From the NCBI GenBank assembly GCA_963573385.1, contig CAUYLG010075582.1, positions 1 through 64,000 on the forward strand: DNA of 64,000 nucleotides, given 5' to 3'. The notes beneath the pieces were generated by a model. That model was not told where the DNA came from. It ran no database searches and was given only the letters and a program-made list of their open reading frames with translations. A program made the translations under genes and the position numbers. Source of the DNA: Cacajao melanocephalus (Eukaryota; Chordata; Mammalia; Primates; Pitheciidae). Numbering within the stretch: the first letter of the stretch is position 1; each line of letters begins with the position of its first letter. Positions 33,677-44,127 of the stretch are shown piece by piece.

Positions 33677-33819
33677 GGAATGAATGAATTATATTTGTGT
33701 CTCTTCATCACCAATCCATCAAGATCCAGCATAATTTCCACTCTGCCAAAATTCACTAAAGCATAATCTGACTTTCCTTATCACCCCAGTTAGAAGTCAT
33801 TCTGCTTTCTTATTATGAA

Positions 33820-34004
33820 GTAATCCTCAAATTTTGGCACACATCACAATTACTTAGAGAATTGTTGAAACACAGATCACCCCTGACCTCACCCCAAGAG
33901 TTCTCTATTCAGTAGGCCTGGAGTGGGGCCTCTGAGAACTTGCAAGTCTACCTCCCAGGCCATGCTGATACTGCTGGTCCAGGGACCATTTAAGAATGAC
34001 TGTT
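33820..34004. mobile_element. hAT-Charlie relic (MER5/MER20-type)
   Basis: Contains AGAGTTCTCTATTCAGTAGG, CATGCTGATACTGCTGGTCC and a terminal GGGACCATTTAAGAATGACTG, characteristic of this non-autonomous DNA transposon group. Confidence 0.65.
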
Positions 34005-34125
34005 TGGCCAACTGTGGTGACTCATGCCTGTAATCCAAGCACTTTGGAGGCCAAGGCGGGCGGATCACCTGAGGTTGGAAGTTTAAGACCAGCCTGACCA
34101 ACATGGTGAAACCCCGTCTTTATTT

Positions 34126-34162
<37 letters not shown>

Positions 34163-34173
34163 AATGACTGTTT
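33992..34173 (+). mobile_element. Left-arm-only Alu with perfect target-site duplication
   Basis: Only the Alu left arm is present (about 34006-34125), followed by an A-rich tail with an uninterrupted A run. AAGAATGACTGTTT flanks it at 33992-34005 and 34160-34173. It inserted into the end of the hAT relic. Confidence 0.92.
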
Positions 34174-34780
34174 TAACATTAAGCTTGAACCCCTCAGGAG
34201 AAAAAAGACATAATATGACATTAGTAATTGTCTTATCTCATCTACAGAATTGTAGTAAGCACCTATTAGGGAAGAATTAGCATTTGCAAAACTTTGCAAC
34301 ACACGTGAAACCCGCTTTATGCATTGCACAAACTAAGTGCTTACACAGCTGATAAAGTTCTTTTCTGTAGAAAAGTAAACACTATTTGTTGATATTTAAC
34401 TCCCACAGAAACACTGTTAAATATATGTAAGTCAAAGTTTAAAATGTGGTAATATTTATCTAGTAGAAAGCAACACACTGAGAAAAAAATATTAGTGCCA
34501 AGAAATAACAAAATGGCATACACTAAGAACAAAATTAAATAAACCAAAATCATCTGCCAAAGAATTTCACCATTAAAAATCTTTACTATCTACTTTAATT
34601 TTATTGTGAAAAAATATCCAGTTTTCTCACAGGAAAATAAGGTCCTTTTTCAAGAAAGGGGAATGAGGGAACAGAGAAAGGCTTTGTTATGGGGTAGGAC
34701 TAATGGTGTGAGCTAAACAAAAATGAAACTTTGACATTATGAAGATACATGAAATTAAAATTTTAAAAAGAAAATTCCTG

Positions 34781-34905
34781 GCCGAGCACAGTGGCTCACA
34801 CCTGTAATCCAAGCACTTTGGAGGCCAAGGCGGGCGGATCACCTGAGGTCAGCAGTTCAAGACTAGCCTGACCAACATGGTGAAAGTAAAAAAGAAAAAA
34901 AAAAA
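34781..34905 (+). mobile_element. Left-arm-only Alu
   Basis: GGCCGAGCACAGTGGCTCAC to ACCAACATGGTGAAA, then an A-rich tail. It shares the unusual AATCCAAGCACTTTGGAGGC with the element at 34006. Confidence 0.85.
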
Positions 34906-35472
34906 ATCCCTTCAAAATGCCCTAGTGTTATTATTTACTTTTTATGCTAGAGATTTATCCCCAAATTACCTAAACATCCACAAATTGATGTCCACAGAAA
35001 GGATAATGGTTCATTCACTGTTTTCTTGAAACCCTTGCTGAAAATTAGAAATAAGTTGCTCCCAAAAAACCATAAGTGATAATCTCTAGTCCATAATATG
35101 GATTAAAAAAAAAAAATCCCCAAATTGGGAAATAACCTTGAATTTATATCTGTATAATGAACCTCCAAGAGTCTGAGACCTCTTTAGTTCTTCAAGGAGG
35201 GAGATACAGAAAACTACCATTTATTTGCTCCCCTGAGGGCCGGTGCTTACTAGAAGTCTTCCCTTAATATCTTCATAAACAACATACTGAAAAAAGATAA
35301 AGTAAAAACCACAAAAATAAAAGATTATGTGCATTTTTGGTAGGTTTATAATACTAAGTGAGCATACAATTTAAACTAAAACATAAACATGTCTACTTAA
35401 AGCATTTTAATACTAAATCTAGCAACTAACTAAAACAACTCTAGATTACCATTTCATTAATTACAAAATTAC

Positions 35473-35627
35473 CTTGCATTTCTTTTTTCCACATCAGAGC
35501 ACCCGATACTGTTTCTATAAATTGTATCTGCTAAGTGTACAAGGTATCGACAAAAGTTTTCTAACTGAGAAATAGTCCTTTCTCCTTTCAGATTCATGAA
35601 CCATTGTTTGGGGAAACAATTGATTAC
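35473..35627 (-). CDS. PAXBP1: PAXBP1 exon (residues ~828-879)
   Basis: 155 nt encoding VINCFPKQWFMNLKGERTIS through GCSDVEKRNA and a split Arg codon (AG|G). Acceptor AG at 35628-35629, donor GTAATT from 35472. Confidence 0.97.
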
Positions 35628-35932
35628 CTGTAGAGAAGAAAGGTGTAAAATAAAATAGTTAAGACAAAATAAATTAAAAGTAAAGTCTAGATAATGGGTA
35701 TAAATGTATTTCACCAGAAGACTTGCTTTTGAGCTACAGCAATTACTCTGAAGTAGTATTCTCTTAAATCTGACTTCCTACATTAACTAAACCAATATAC
35801 CCAAAGTTCTGCCCCAACCAATGGGTTAGGCACTCAAAGCAGAAGATAAATTATCTGTCCAGTATTTAAGTAAATTAGTAATATAAAACTGACAACCAAC
35901 TGCTTCATTTTCCAGTCTTCTAGGATGGCCTA

Positions 35933-36325
<393 letters not shown>

Positions 36326-36474
36326 TCACATAAAAACGAAATTATAGCGCCCTCCACCCCCAATAATTCCATGAATAGGCATCTGTGCATGCTGATAATG
36401 GGAGTCGAATTGGCCCAGACTGAGGTGAAGATAATAAGGCCATTATTATCCTGAAATTAAAACTTGTATTAATA

Positions 36475-36992
36475 CCTACTGTAAGGCCAGTTGCCTCACC
36501 AGGGAGACAGGCACACCCACCCCGTCCTGCACTCCACGCCCACCTCTGCACTCGACCCCTGGCTCTGCGCCTGGCACATGCCCCCGAGCACATGTTCCCC
36601 TGAGGGATCCGCCTGGTTCTGCGCACGGACCTTGTCCCCCGCCCAGCACATGTTCCCCTGGAGGGATCCGGCGGACATGACCTCAGCCTGCACTGAAAAG
36701 CCCACCCGACCACCTACCCACCAATTCCAAACCACCCTGTACCCCTGCAAACCCGTCCAACCACCCACCTGCCAATTACAACCTGCCCCGTCCCATCCTT
36801 TGTCCTCCCAACGTACATGAACCCGCGCCTCAAGCAGTTGGCGCGACTTCTCTGGCCCCTCCTCTCCCTCTCTCGGGACCACAGAACCTCGCCAGGGAGC
36901 TGAATAAACTGGAATTTAATTTTTCTCGTGCTGGCCTCAGTTTTCTCATTTTAAACTCGGCAATAACCTTACAAGAATAACCTTACACCTAC
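36475..36992 (+). mobile_element. Solo retroviral LTR (ERV1-like) with target-site duplication
   Basis: The element spans 36480-36987 (508 bp). It begins TGTAAGG and ends CCTTACA, a perfect 7-bp terminal inversion with the TG...CA ends of an LTR, and is flanked by the 5-bp duplication CCTAC (36475-36479 and 36988-36992). It is GC-rich, carries AATAAA at 36903-36908 as expected for an R region, and contains a repeated CACATGTTCCCCTG block. No internal viral sequence is present. Family not assigned. Confidence 0.88.
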
Positions 36993-37249
36993 AAAATATT
37001 AAAACTTTTACTAATTATGTATAAAATATGGATACAGAAAGATGGATAGATATATATGATAGTATACATTTTTATGTAAAAAATGCTGCAGGGGTTTGGA
37101 ACTACTTAGGCAGTCACACTGTCAACCTTACATGCAAGTCCAATAATTACAGGGGTTTCATAAAATTCTCTAATCCCCCTTCAAACAAACAAAAAACAAT
37201 TCATTTTAACTTATGTGCTTTAAAAACTATACTGTATCATTTAACTCAC

Positions 37250-37396
37250 ATTTTGGGCTTTTTTGATGCTGTCATCTCCATATTCTGAATTCTGAAAAGC
37301 CATGAGAATATATCTATTTAATAAACCATCTATTGATAACTCTTGTAGAGTTTTATTTGAGAAAATGCCATACCACTGAAGAAAATTGCCTAATAG
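37250..37396 (-). CDS. PAXBP1: PAXBP1 exon (residues ~779-827)
   Basis: 147 nt, exactly 49 codons, encoding LLGNFLQWYGIFSNKTLQEL through GDDSIKKAQN. Being a multiple of three with clean phases, it could be skipped without a frameshift. Acceptor AG at 37397-37398, donor GTGAGT from 37249. Confidence 0.97.
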
Positions 37397-37539
37397 CTGG
37401 AAAGAAGAAAAAAAATGAAGTAACGTGAAACAGATTAGGTACAAAGTAAGTAAGTTACATAGTAAAACACCATATGAAATACAGCAGACCAGAAGTACTA
37501 AGAAGTATTAATACTTTCAAAGGTACAAATATTTCCTAG

Positions 37540-37690
37540 AATGCTTAGCTTTGAATATTAAATTTTAATTAGTTGAAATTGAAACAGCCACATGTAGCTA
37601 GTGGCTACGGCACGGGTCAGCATAGATAAAGAACATGTTCCATCATCGCGTGACAGTACCATGTGACAGGGAGTGCTGATTCTTAGATAA
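37540..37690. mobile_element. MER3-like DNA transposon relic
   Basis: GCCACATGTAGCTAGTGGCT and AACATGTTCCATCATCGCGT are typical of MER3 (hAT-type, non-autonomous). Limits approximate. Confidence 0.6.
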
Positions 37691-38329
37691 GTGTCCTCCA
37701 TTCAAAGTTACACTCTAACTGGTTCTATGCAGCCCCCATTCCCCGCAAAAGATGGAAGAATCTGACTACAACCCTGCATGGCTACCACATATCATGAACT
37801 AGGACCAAGTTATATCACTTGTGCATCTCAAGCTACCCAAGCTCAATTCATAGAAAATGAAAGCTATCATCATAAAATGGAAGCCCCATCCCATCTCACC
37901 TTAAAAATTTCTAGTTTCCCCGTTGTTTCTCAACTTAGTAAATGGTAACACTACTCAACCAGCAGCTCAAGTCCCAAGTCTGGATGTCATTCCTGACCTC
38001 TCTCTCAAGTTGTGTGACTCCACCACCATCCAGTCTGTCCATTTCCCTCAGTTCCTGCTGCCACCCCCCGAATCTGACCCACCTTAATCTCTTCGGAAGC
38101 CTGCAGTTACTCCAGTGATTATGAGCAAGAGCATGGAGTAGCCTTTCTCAAGCAGGGCTCTGCAAGAATCCTAAACCTACAGAAAATGATTTTGTGGCTC
38201 TTTACTCAGTTTTCCCAAGAATGATACATAGCTAATACCGTTACAGATGCATGGGAAAGAAAACAATTCATTATAGATAATAGAGGCCTTAAGGCATTAG
38301 GTATTAAGTCTCCCACAGAAGCCCAGTTG

Positions 38330-38690
38330 AGAAGAGCTGCTCAAGAGTCAGACTGGCCTGAGTTGGATTCCCATCTCTACCATTACCGATGGAATGACCT
38401 TGGGCAGGTTATTCTGTGCCTCACTGCCCCATCAGTAAAGTGAAAAAATGTGTGTGCCTCAGTAAGCCATTCTGAGGTTTCAACAAGATAATCTATATAA
38501 AAGGTGTGGCACAGTGCTTGGCACACAGTCAATACACGTTAAGTACTAGTTCCCCTAAAATACACATTGGTACACAGTCAATACACGTTAAGTACTAGTT
38601 CCCCCAAAATACACATTGGTACACAGTCAATACACGTTAAGTACTAGTTCCCCTAAAATACACAATAAATGTCAGTTCCCATTTTCATCA
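38330..38690 (+). mobile_element. MIR SINE with expanded tail
   Basis: AGAGTCAGACTGGCCTGAGT, GACCTTGGGCAGGTTATTCT, GCCTCACTGCCCCATCAGTA and GTGGCACAGTGCTTGGCACA follow the MIR order closely. Its 3' end has been amplified (see 38523-38664). Confidence 0.85.
38523..38664 (+). repeat. 49-bp minisatellite, about 2.9 copies
   Basis: Units start at 38523, 38572 and 38621, each beginning ACACAGTCAATACACGTTAA. The only clear difference is one C/T in the middle copy. The unit derives from the MIR 3' end. Confidence 0.97.
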
Positions 38691-38750
38691 TTACTATCCA
38701 TACCTACCTTCAATCTATGACCACATAACAGACAGAGTAATATTAAAAAT

Positions 38751-38912
38751 GGCAATTTGTGGCTGGGCACAGTGACTCACACCTGTAATCCCAGTACTTT
38801 GGGGGCCAAGGAAGGAGAACCACTTGAGCTCAGGAGTTTGAGAACAAGCTTGGGCAACACAGCAAAACCTCCTCTTTTTAAAAAAAAAAAAAAAAAAAAA
38901 AAGGCAATTTGT
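38751..38912 (+). mobile_element. Left-arm-only Alu with target-site duplication
   Basis: An Alu left arm (38761 to about 38878), then a run of about 22 A. GGCAATTTGT precedes it at 38751-38760 and follows the tail at about 38903-38912. Confidence 0.9.
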
Positions 38913-38942
38913 TTACTTACATTCCTGCTAAAAACCCTTCCA

Positions 38943-38998
38943 TGACCCACACATACATAGTTAACTGGTTTTCAACAAAGGTACAAAAGCAATTCAAT
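38943..38998 (+). mobile_element. L1 ORF2 fragment, left of nested LTR
   Basis: AGTTAACTGGTTTTCAACAA then GGTACAAAAGCAATTCAATGG correspond to the L1 ORF2 region that continues at about 39424 after the LTR. Confidence 0.7.
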
Positions 38999-39423
38999 GG
39001 ACTATGAAAGGAAACTACCTTGGGCTTCTTCAAGCTGGGAACCACTCAGGGCAAATCTGCCTCCCATTCTATTCAAAGTCATCTCTCCTCTCACAGAGAT
39101 AGACTGCCTCTTCTGGAAAGACTTATCAGAAACTCCAAAGAATGCAACCATCTCTCTCTCACCTACATGTGACCTGAAAGTCCCCCGTAGGGGAGAGGCC
39201 TTGCTTTGAGCTGTCTCTGCCTTTCTGGATGGAACTAATGTACTTCTTACATATTGATTGATATCCTGTCTCCCTAAACTGTATAAAACCAAGCTATGCC
39301 CCGACCACGTTGGACATATGTCATCAGCACTTCCTAAGGCTGTGTCACGGGCGCGTCCTCAACCTTGGCAAAATTAACTTTCCAAATTAACTGAGACCTG
39401 TGTCAAATTTTCGGTGTTCCCAG
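38999..39423 (+). mobile_element. Retroviral LTR (ERV1, MER4-like) nested in L1
   Basis: Contains CTGTATAAAACCAAGCTATG, CTAAGGCTGTGTCACGGGCG and CAACCTTGGCAAAATTAAC, typical of MER4-group LTRs, and ends GTGTTCCCA. GGAC occurs at both junctions with the L1. No internal viral genes are present. Left boundary uncertain by a few bases. Confidence 0.75.
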
Positions 39424-40160
39424 GACAAAGGATAGCCTTTTCAACAAAGTGCTGGAACAAATAAATCTTAATCCAGGCCTCATACCCTATAATAAAAATT
39501 AACTTGAAAAGAGTCACACACCTAAATGTAAAACCTAAAACTATGAAACTTCTAGAAGAAAGGAGAAAACCTTTGTGGCTTCATGTTAGGCAAAGATTTC
39601 TTAGATATCACATCCAAAGCATAATCCATAACAGGAAAAAAAAGATAAACTGGACTTCATCAAAATTAAGAACTTCTGCACATAGAAGACTATTAGAATG
39701 GAAAGACAGGCCACAAACTGAAAAAAAAAATCTGCAAATCATTTATATGATAAAGGACTTCTCTCTAGAATATGGAACTCAATGCTTAGTAAGAAGAAAG
39801 CCTAATTTAAAATGTAAGCAAAAGATTTGAAGACACTTCACCAAAAGACATAAACAAATGGCAAATAAGCATATGAAAACATGCTCAACCCCATCATTAA
39901 GGAAATAGGAATGAAAACCACAATGAGATACCACTCTACACCCCACTGAATGACTTAAAAAGTAAAACACTGACAATAGCAAGCATGGTGGGAGTAAGGA
40001 ATAACTAGGACACTAACAGGCTACTGGTAAGAATGCAAAATGATACAGCCACTTCAGAAGACAGCTGCCTGGTTGTTTCACCCAAGTGAAATGAAACTTA
40101 CATATTCAGAATACCCTTACAGAAGTTTTGTTCATAACTACCCCAAATTGGAAATATCAG
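39424..40160 (+). mobile_element. L1 ORF2 3' fragment, right of nested LTR
   Basis: AAAGGATAGCCTTTTCAACA, CATCAAAATTAAGAACTTCT, CCACAATGAGATACCACTCT and GCATGGTGGGAGTAAGG follow the L1 ORF2 end. Frames are broken by stops and indels; no functional reverse transcriptase is encoded. Confidence 0.85.
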
Positions 40161-40794
40161 GGGCCAAGGGAAAGCTTCCTCTTTGCCCTATGAAGGTTCA
40201 CTGAAAATTACTGACAAGAGGCAAATTAACAGGAGAAAAGGCATATACATTTATTTGGTCACAGTTTTATGTGACATGGGAGCCTTTGGAGTAAAGACCC
40301 AAAGATAGAGGAGAAATCGTCTACTTCTATGTTTAACAAAAGATGTATGGGTGTGCAGAAGCATGACTGGACAAAAAGGTATGATCAGGCCGAGAGGACA
40401 CAGCAAGGCCTGTCCGTCCAGATTCTTCTTGGCCTCTGAGCAGCATTCTATCTTTCTGGGTAAGGACCCTCCCTGGAATCAGGGTTTTATGACCTATAGT
40501 CAAACAAGGTAGGTCAGATGTTTCATAATGGCCAGCTTTTGCACAGAAAGGCGGAGGCAAAATTAAGAGTAATATATTTAGGTTTTATGGTTGGCTTTGG
40601 GGAAAAGGGGTTCCAGTTTCTATGACCCACCTAGAGCAACAGGAATTCTAGTTTCTATGCAACCCTCAGGAGAGACTGGGACTGAAAGGAGGGCAGGAGA
40701 AGGTCAAAGAAAAAGTTCTTCTGAGGCTGTTTCTTAGGCCTTCATTTTGTGGTATTGTTTTCTGAGTCCCAAGAGAAACAATCCAAATGTCCTT

Positions 40795-41100
40795 AATTAA
40801 AGAATAAATGAAAACCAAAACCTATCTCTGGTGCACCTATACAGCAAGGCCAAACCTCAAATGTGTTCAGTGAAAGCAGCCAGTCTCAAAAGACTGCCTA
40901 TCATGTCATTTCCTTCCCTTCCCAGGACATAGACCAGGAGGTGGCCCAGGGGCTTGTGATGACCTTGACTACAAAAGGGAATGGGGAATTTCTCAGGACA
41001 ATAAAAGTTTTACATATCTTGATTTTGGCTGTGATAACGTGGCTGGATCTGCTCATCACTGTATGTAAATTATACCTTTCTTTTTTATTTTTTTAAATGG
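40795..41100 (+). mobile_element. Probable L1 3'-end remnant
   Basis: AAGAATAAATGAAAACCAAA followed by TTGATTTTGGCTGTGATAAC and CTCATCACTGTATGTAAATT resembles old L1 3' ends. Tentative continuation of the L1 to its left. Confidence 0.45.
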
Positions 41101-41109
41101 AAGAAGAAT

Positions 41110-41530
41110 CTATGACTTCCTACAACTTTTGGGATAAGGACCCAAGTACTTAGCACGACCTACTAAATTCTCCATCATCTGGACTATGGACCTCCTCGCT
41201 GACTCCAGCAGTCCTACGCTTTCTTCAGCTCCTCCAGTGTAGCCTGCTCTCTTTCACCTCAGGGCTAACTCCTATTTATTCTCCAAGTATAAGGATCTAA
41301 ATATCACTTCCTGAGGGTGGAAGGAAATCTTCTGGGACTGGCTAGTCAAGTCTCTGTGTCCCTTGTCACATGTTCCACACTACCCTGAATTTCGTAACTC
41401 ATCATACCTGTGATTACCTATTTGCTGTCAACTGTGCTGGACTGTGAACTCCACAAAGATTCCACTTCTAGCTTACTTAGTGCTATATCCCCAAACCTCA
41501 GAGGAGTTTCTGCCACAGCAGTCCTCCTCA
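41110..41530 (+). mobile_element. L2 LINE relic
   Basis: Diverged L2 3' region: AAATTCTCCATCATCTGGAC, CTTCAGCTCCTCCAGTGTAG and TGGACTGTGAACTCCACAAA. Confidence 0.6.
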
Positions 41531-41884
41531 TCTATGGTTTCAGTCAGCTATGGTAAATACACTAAGGTATTTTGAGAGAGAAAGAGAAACCACATTCATA
41601 TCATCTTTACCACAGTATATTGTTAATAATTGTTCTATTATTAGTTATTGTTAATCTCTTACTGTGCCTAATTTATAAATTAAACTTTATCATAGGTATG
41701 TACGTAGAGGAAAAAACAGTATATACAGGGTTCGGGACTATATGTGGTTTCAGGCATCTACTGGGCATCTTAGAACATACACCCCATGGGTAAGGGAAGG
41801 ACTACTGTAGTCTATTTGCTGAAAAAATAAATTGTGGCTTAGTCAGGCATTTTGTTGAGTACCATGGACCTTACTTTGGAACTC

Positions 41885-41967
41885 AGAATTCATTTTCTTT
41901 TTTTTTTTTTTTTTTTCTTTTTGCCCACCTGCAACTATCTTGATCAAGTTAGAAGAATTCATTTTCT
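41885..41967 (-). mobile_element. Tiny poly(A)-tailed insertion with 14-bp target-site duplication
   Basis: AGAATTCATTTTCT occurs at 41885-41898 and 41954-41967. Between them lie a T-tract of about 18-23 bases and about 30 bases of other sequence (TTGCCCACCTGCAACTATCT...). Read on the minus strand this is a short RNA-derived segment with a poly(A) tail. Parent not recognised. Confidence 0.85.
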
Positions 41968-42143
41968 CCTGTGAAAATATCAAACTGGAATGAACTTCTG
42001 GAATAAAATTAGTTTCTAAAATAGAGATTTGGAGTATATATAAATAGATCTAAGCCTATGCAATTAATAAAAAACAAAACACTTTGCAAAATATATGAAG
42101 TCAAACAAAGTATGAGTCATTTAAATAGTCTATGGACACGTAC

Positions 42144-42210
42144 CTTAACTGAAGACCAAAACTGTCGTTGAAAAAACAAGTAAGGCCCAGAATTTTTATT
42201 TTCTAAGACA
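42144..42210 (-). CDS. PAXBP1: PAXBP1 exon (residues ~756-778)
   Basis: 67 nt, the shortest coding exon in the window, encoding VLENKNSGPYLFFQRQFWSS and VK. Acceptor AG at 42211-42212 after a purine-interrupted tract, donor GTACGT from 42143. Confidence 0.96.
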
Positions 42211-42334
42211 CTAAGTAAAAAAAAGAGAAGCATATCATGATCAGATATTTTATATGTAGGTGCTATATGATTCCTAGACAAAATATTTTTCTACTACACA
42301 GGTAAACAAAATAATTAATTTTTAAATTTTCCTT

Positions 42335-42622
42335 TTCTTTTTTTTGAGATGGAGTTTTACTCTTATTGCCCAGGCTGGAGTGCAATGGTGCGATCTCGGC
42401 TTACCGCAACCCTTGCCTACTGGGTTCAAGCAAGGCAGGAGTGTCTCAGCCTCCCGAGTAGCTGGGATTACAGGTGTGCGCCACCATGCCCTTTTTTGTA
42501 CTTTTAGTAGAGACGGGGTTTCTCCATGTTGGTCAGGCTGGTCTAATTCCCAGCCTCAGGTGATCTGCCCACCTCGGCCTCCCAAAGTGCTGGAATTACA
42601 GGCGTGAGCCACTGCGCCCGGC
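42335..42622 (-). mobile_element. Alu (S/Y-type), minus, rearranged
   Basis: GAGATGGAGTTTTACTCTTA, CGGGGTTTCTCCATGTTGGT and a terminal CACTGCGCCCGGCC. The middle (GGTTCAAGCAAGGCAGGAGT) departs from the usual order, which suggests a small internal rearrangement. It fills most of the 680-bp intron between the 67-nt and 77-nt exons. Confidence 0.9.
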
Positions 42623-42890
42623 CTAATTTTTTAATTTCTTCAAATAATTGCATTCTGGAAGATAATTTGTTTAAAAGGCAATAGAAATTTATTCTGACAC
42701 ACTCAGGGAGAACATAAGAGTATTAATTGCTTTGTTCTGCTTAAGGGAATATTCTTCCCACTAATCTAGACTCTCTGTAAAACACTACATGGGTGAAGTT
42801 TGTATTTCAAGCTAGTTTTCTAGAATTTTATAAGCCTTCTCTGAAAGATAATGAAGAATATTATCCTTAATGTTTTGCAGAGTTACTTAC

Positions 42891-42967
42891 TTTTTGGGAT
42901 ATAAGGGCATAAATACATCATCATCTAGAGTTCTTCTCATTCTCAGTAAAAGTGCCTTTAGGTATAC
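42891..42967 (-). CDS. PAXBP1: PAXBP1 exon (residues ~731-756)
   Basis: 77 nt encoding VYLKALLLRMRRTLDDDVFM then PLYPK and part of Asn. Acceptor AG at 42968-42969, donor GTAAGT from 42890. Confidence 0.96.
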
Positions 42968-44005
42968 CTAAAGAGTTAAAAGTACATCACACATTTTAGT
43001 AAGGACTATGACAAGAAAACTAAGCCATATTCTAAGTCATGTAACTGAATATTGAACTGAGTGAACCATTTTCTCAAATTTTTAATTCTCCTCATCGAAG
43101 ACCCTAAAGTAATTAATACTAAATAATCTATTAGTTCATTTCTCAATAACTGTCAAGTAATAAAGCTTTAGAAATCTTTCAATCCCTTAGTCTCCATGAA
43201 GATTTGTCTGTGTCTCCAGACACATAATCTAGTTCTCAAAGTAAAAATTCAACAAGGACAAAGAGCACCCACCTTCTCTATATTTAAATAGCTCCAATGA
43301 ATGGCCCCTGAAGAGCATTAGCTTTAAGTTTGGAAACTAGTTATAATACAGTATCTAGTTGTTTTTATATGCTGTTTACATGGTTTGGGGTGTCCAATCT
43401 TTTTGCTTCCCTGGGCCACACTGGAAGAATTGTCTTGGGCCACACATAAAATACACTGACAGTAAAGATAGCTGATGAGCTTAAAAAAGAAAAAAAAAAG
43501 GGACGGGGGAGGGCTGTGCATAAATTTCATAATGTTTTAAGAGTTTACAAATTTGTGTTGGGCTGCATTCAAAACAGTCCTGGGCCACATATGGCCCATG
43601 AGCCATGGGTTGGACAAGCTTGGTTAATTATCAATTGTTAACAAAAGTTTCCCATTCGCCCCCCTCAAAAATTCAGTTCTTAAAAGGACATTTGATTAGT
43701 TTGATTGGGACGGGGGTGTGGTAGTAAGAAATCATAATGATGAAAGGCTGTTTAAACTGATGACATCATCTTTCCATATCAATTTTTTTAAACTGAAAAC
43801 TAGCATCTCTCTGCAGGAATAGGTATTAAAAAAAAAGAAAAAAAACCTAACATCTCAAATTTGTGTATTTCAGGCTTTAATGGCCCTGATGGCCCATGTG
43901 GGAGAACCAGATTTCTGACTGGCTTAGGATAACCACTCATTCTCTCAATACTTGCTCATATTCAATAAAAGGAAAAAATAAAGCCTTTGAAAGATACTAA
44001 ATTAC
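42968..44005 (-). other. PAXBP1 intron between exons at 44006 and 42967
   Basis: 1.0 kb intron containing a DNA-transposon-like relic at 43386-43622. Nothing recognised elsewhere. Confidence 0.85.
43386..43622. mobile_element. DNA-transposon-like relic
   Basis: Begins TGGGGTGTCCAATCTTTTTG and ends CATGGGTTGGACAAGCTTGG. The ends share an inverted TGTCCAA/TTGGACA core. Internal GGGCCACACATAAAATACAC and GATAGCTGATGAGCTT blocks recur in many human copies. Family name not certain. Confidence 0.6.
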
Positions 44006-44127
44006 CTGTGTATTTTTATTTTCTGCATTCACTACTGAAGGATATCCATTGATTAATTTTAGTGTAATTCCCACCATTCTTGAAGTCTGTGTGGTAGAAA
44101 AAGGGTCCCACATATTTTCAGCTATCA
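44006..44127 (-). CDS. PAXBP1: PAXBP1 GCFC-domain exon (residues ~690-730)
   Basis: 122 nt encoding IAENMWDPFSTTQTSRMVGI then TLKLINGYPSVVNAENKNTQ. Acceptor AG at 44128-44129, donor GTAATT from 44005. Confidence 0.97.

Larger units (their letters stand above)
32982..35472 (-). other. PAXBP1 last intron
   Basis: 2.5 kb intron holding an AluS, a MER5/MER20-type relic and two half-length Alus. The stretches 32985-33380 and 34905-35470 contain nothing recognised. Confidence 0.85.
37397..42143 (-). other. PAXBP1 largest intron in window (4.7 kb)
   Basis: Contains a MER3-like relic, a MIR with a minisatellite, a half-length Alu, L1 fragments split by an LTR, an L2 relic and a tiny poly(A)-type insertion. 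The stretch 40160-40790 is unrecognised and probably an insertion in the L1 relic. About 37690-38330 and 41970-42140 show nothing. Confidence 0.85.
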
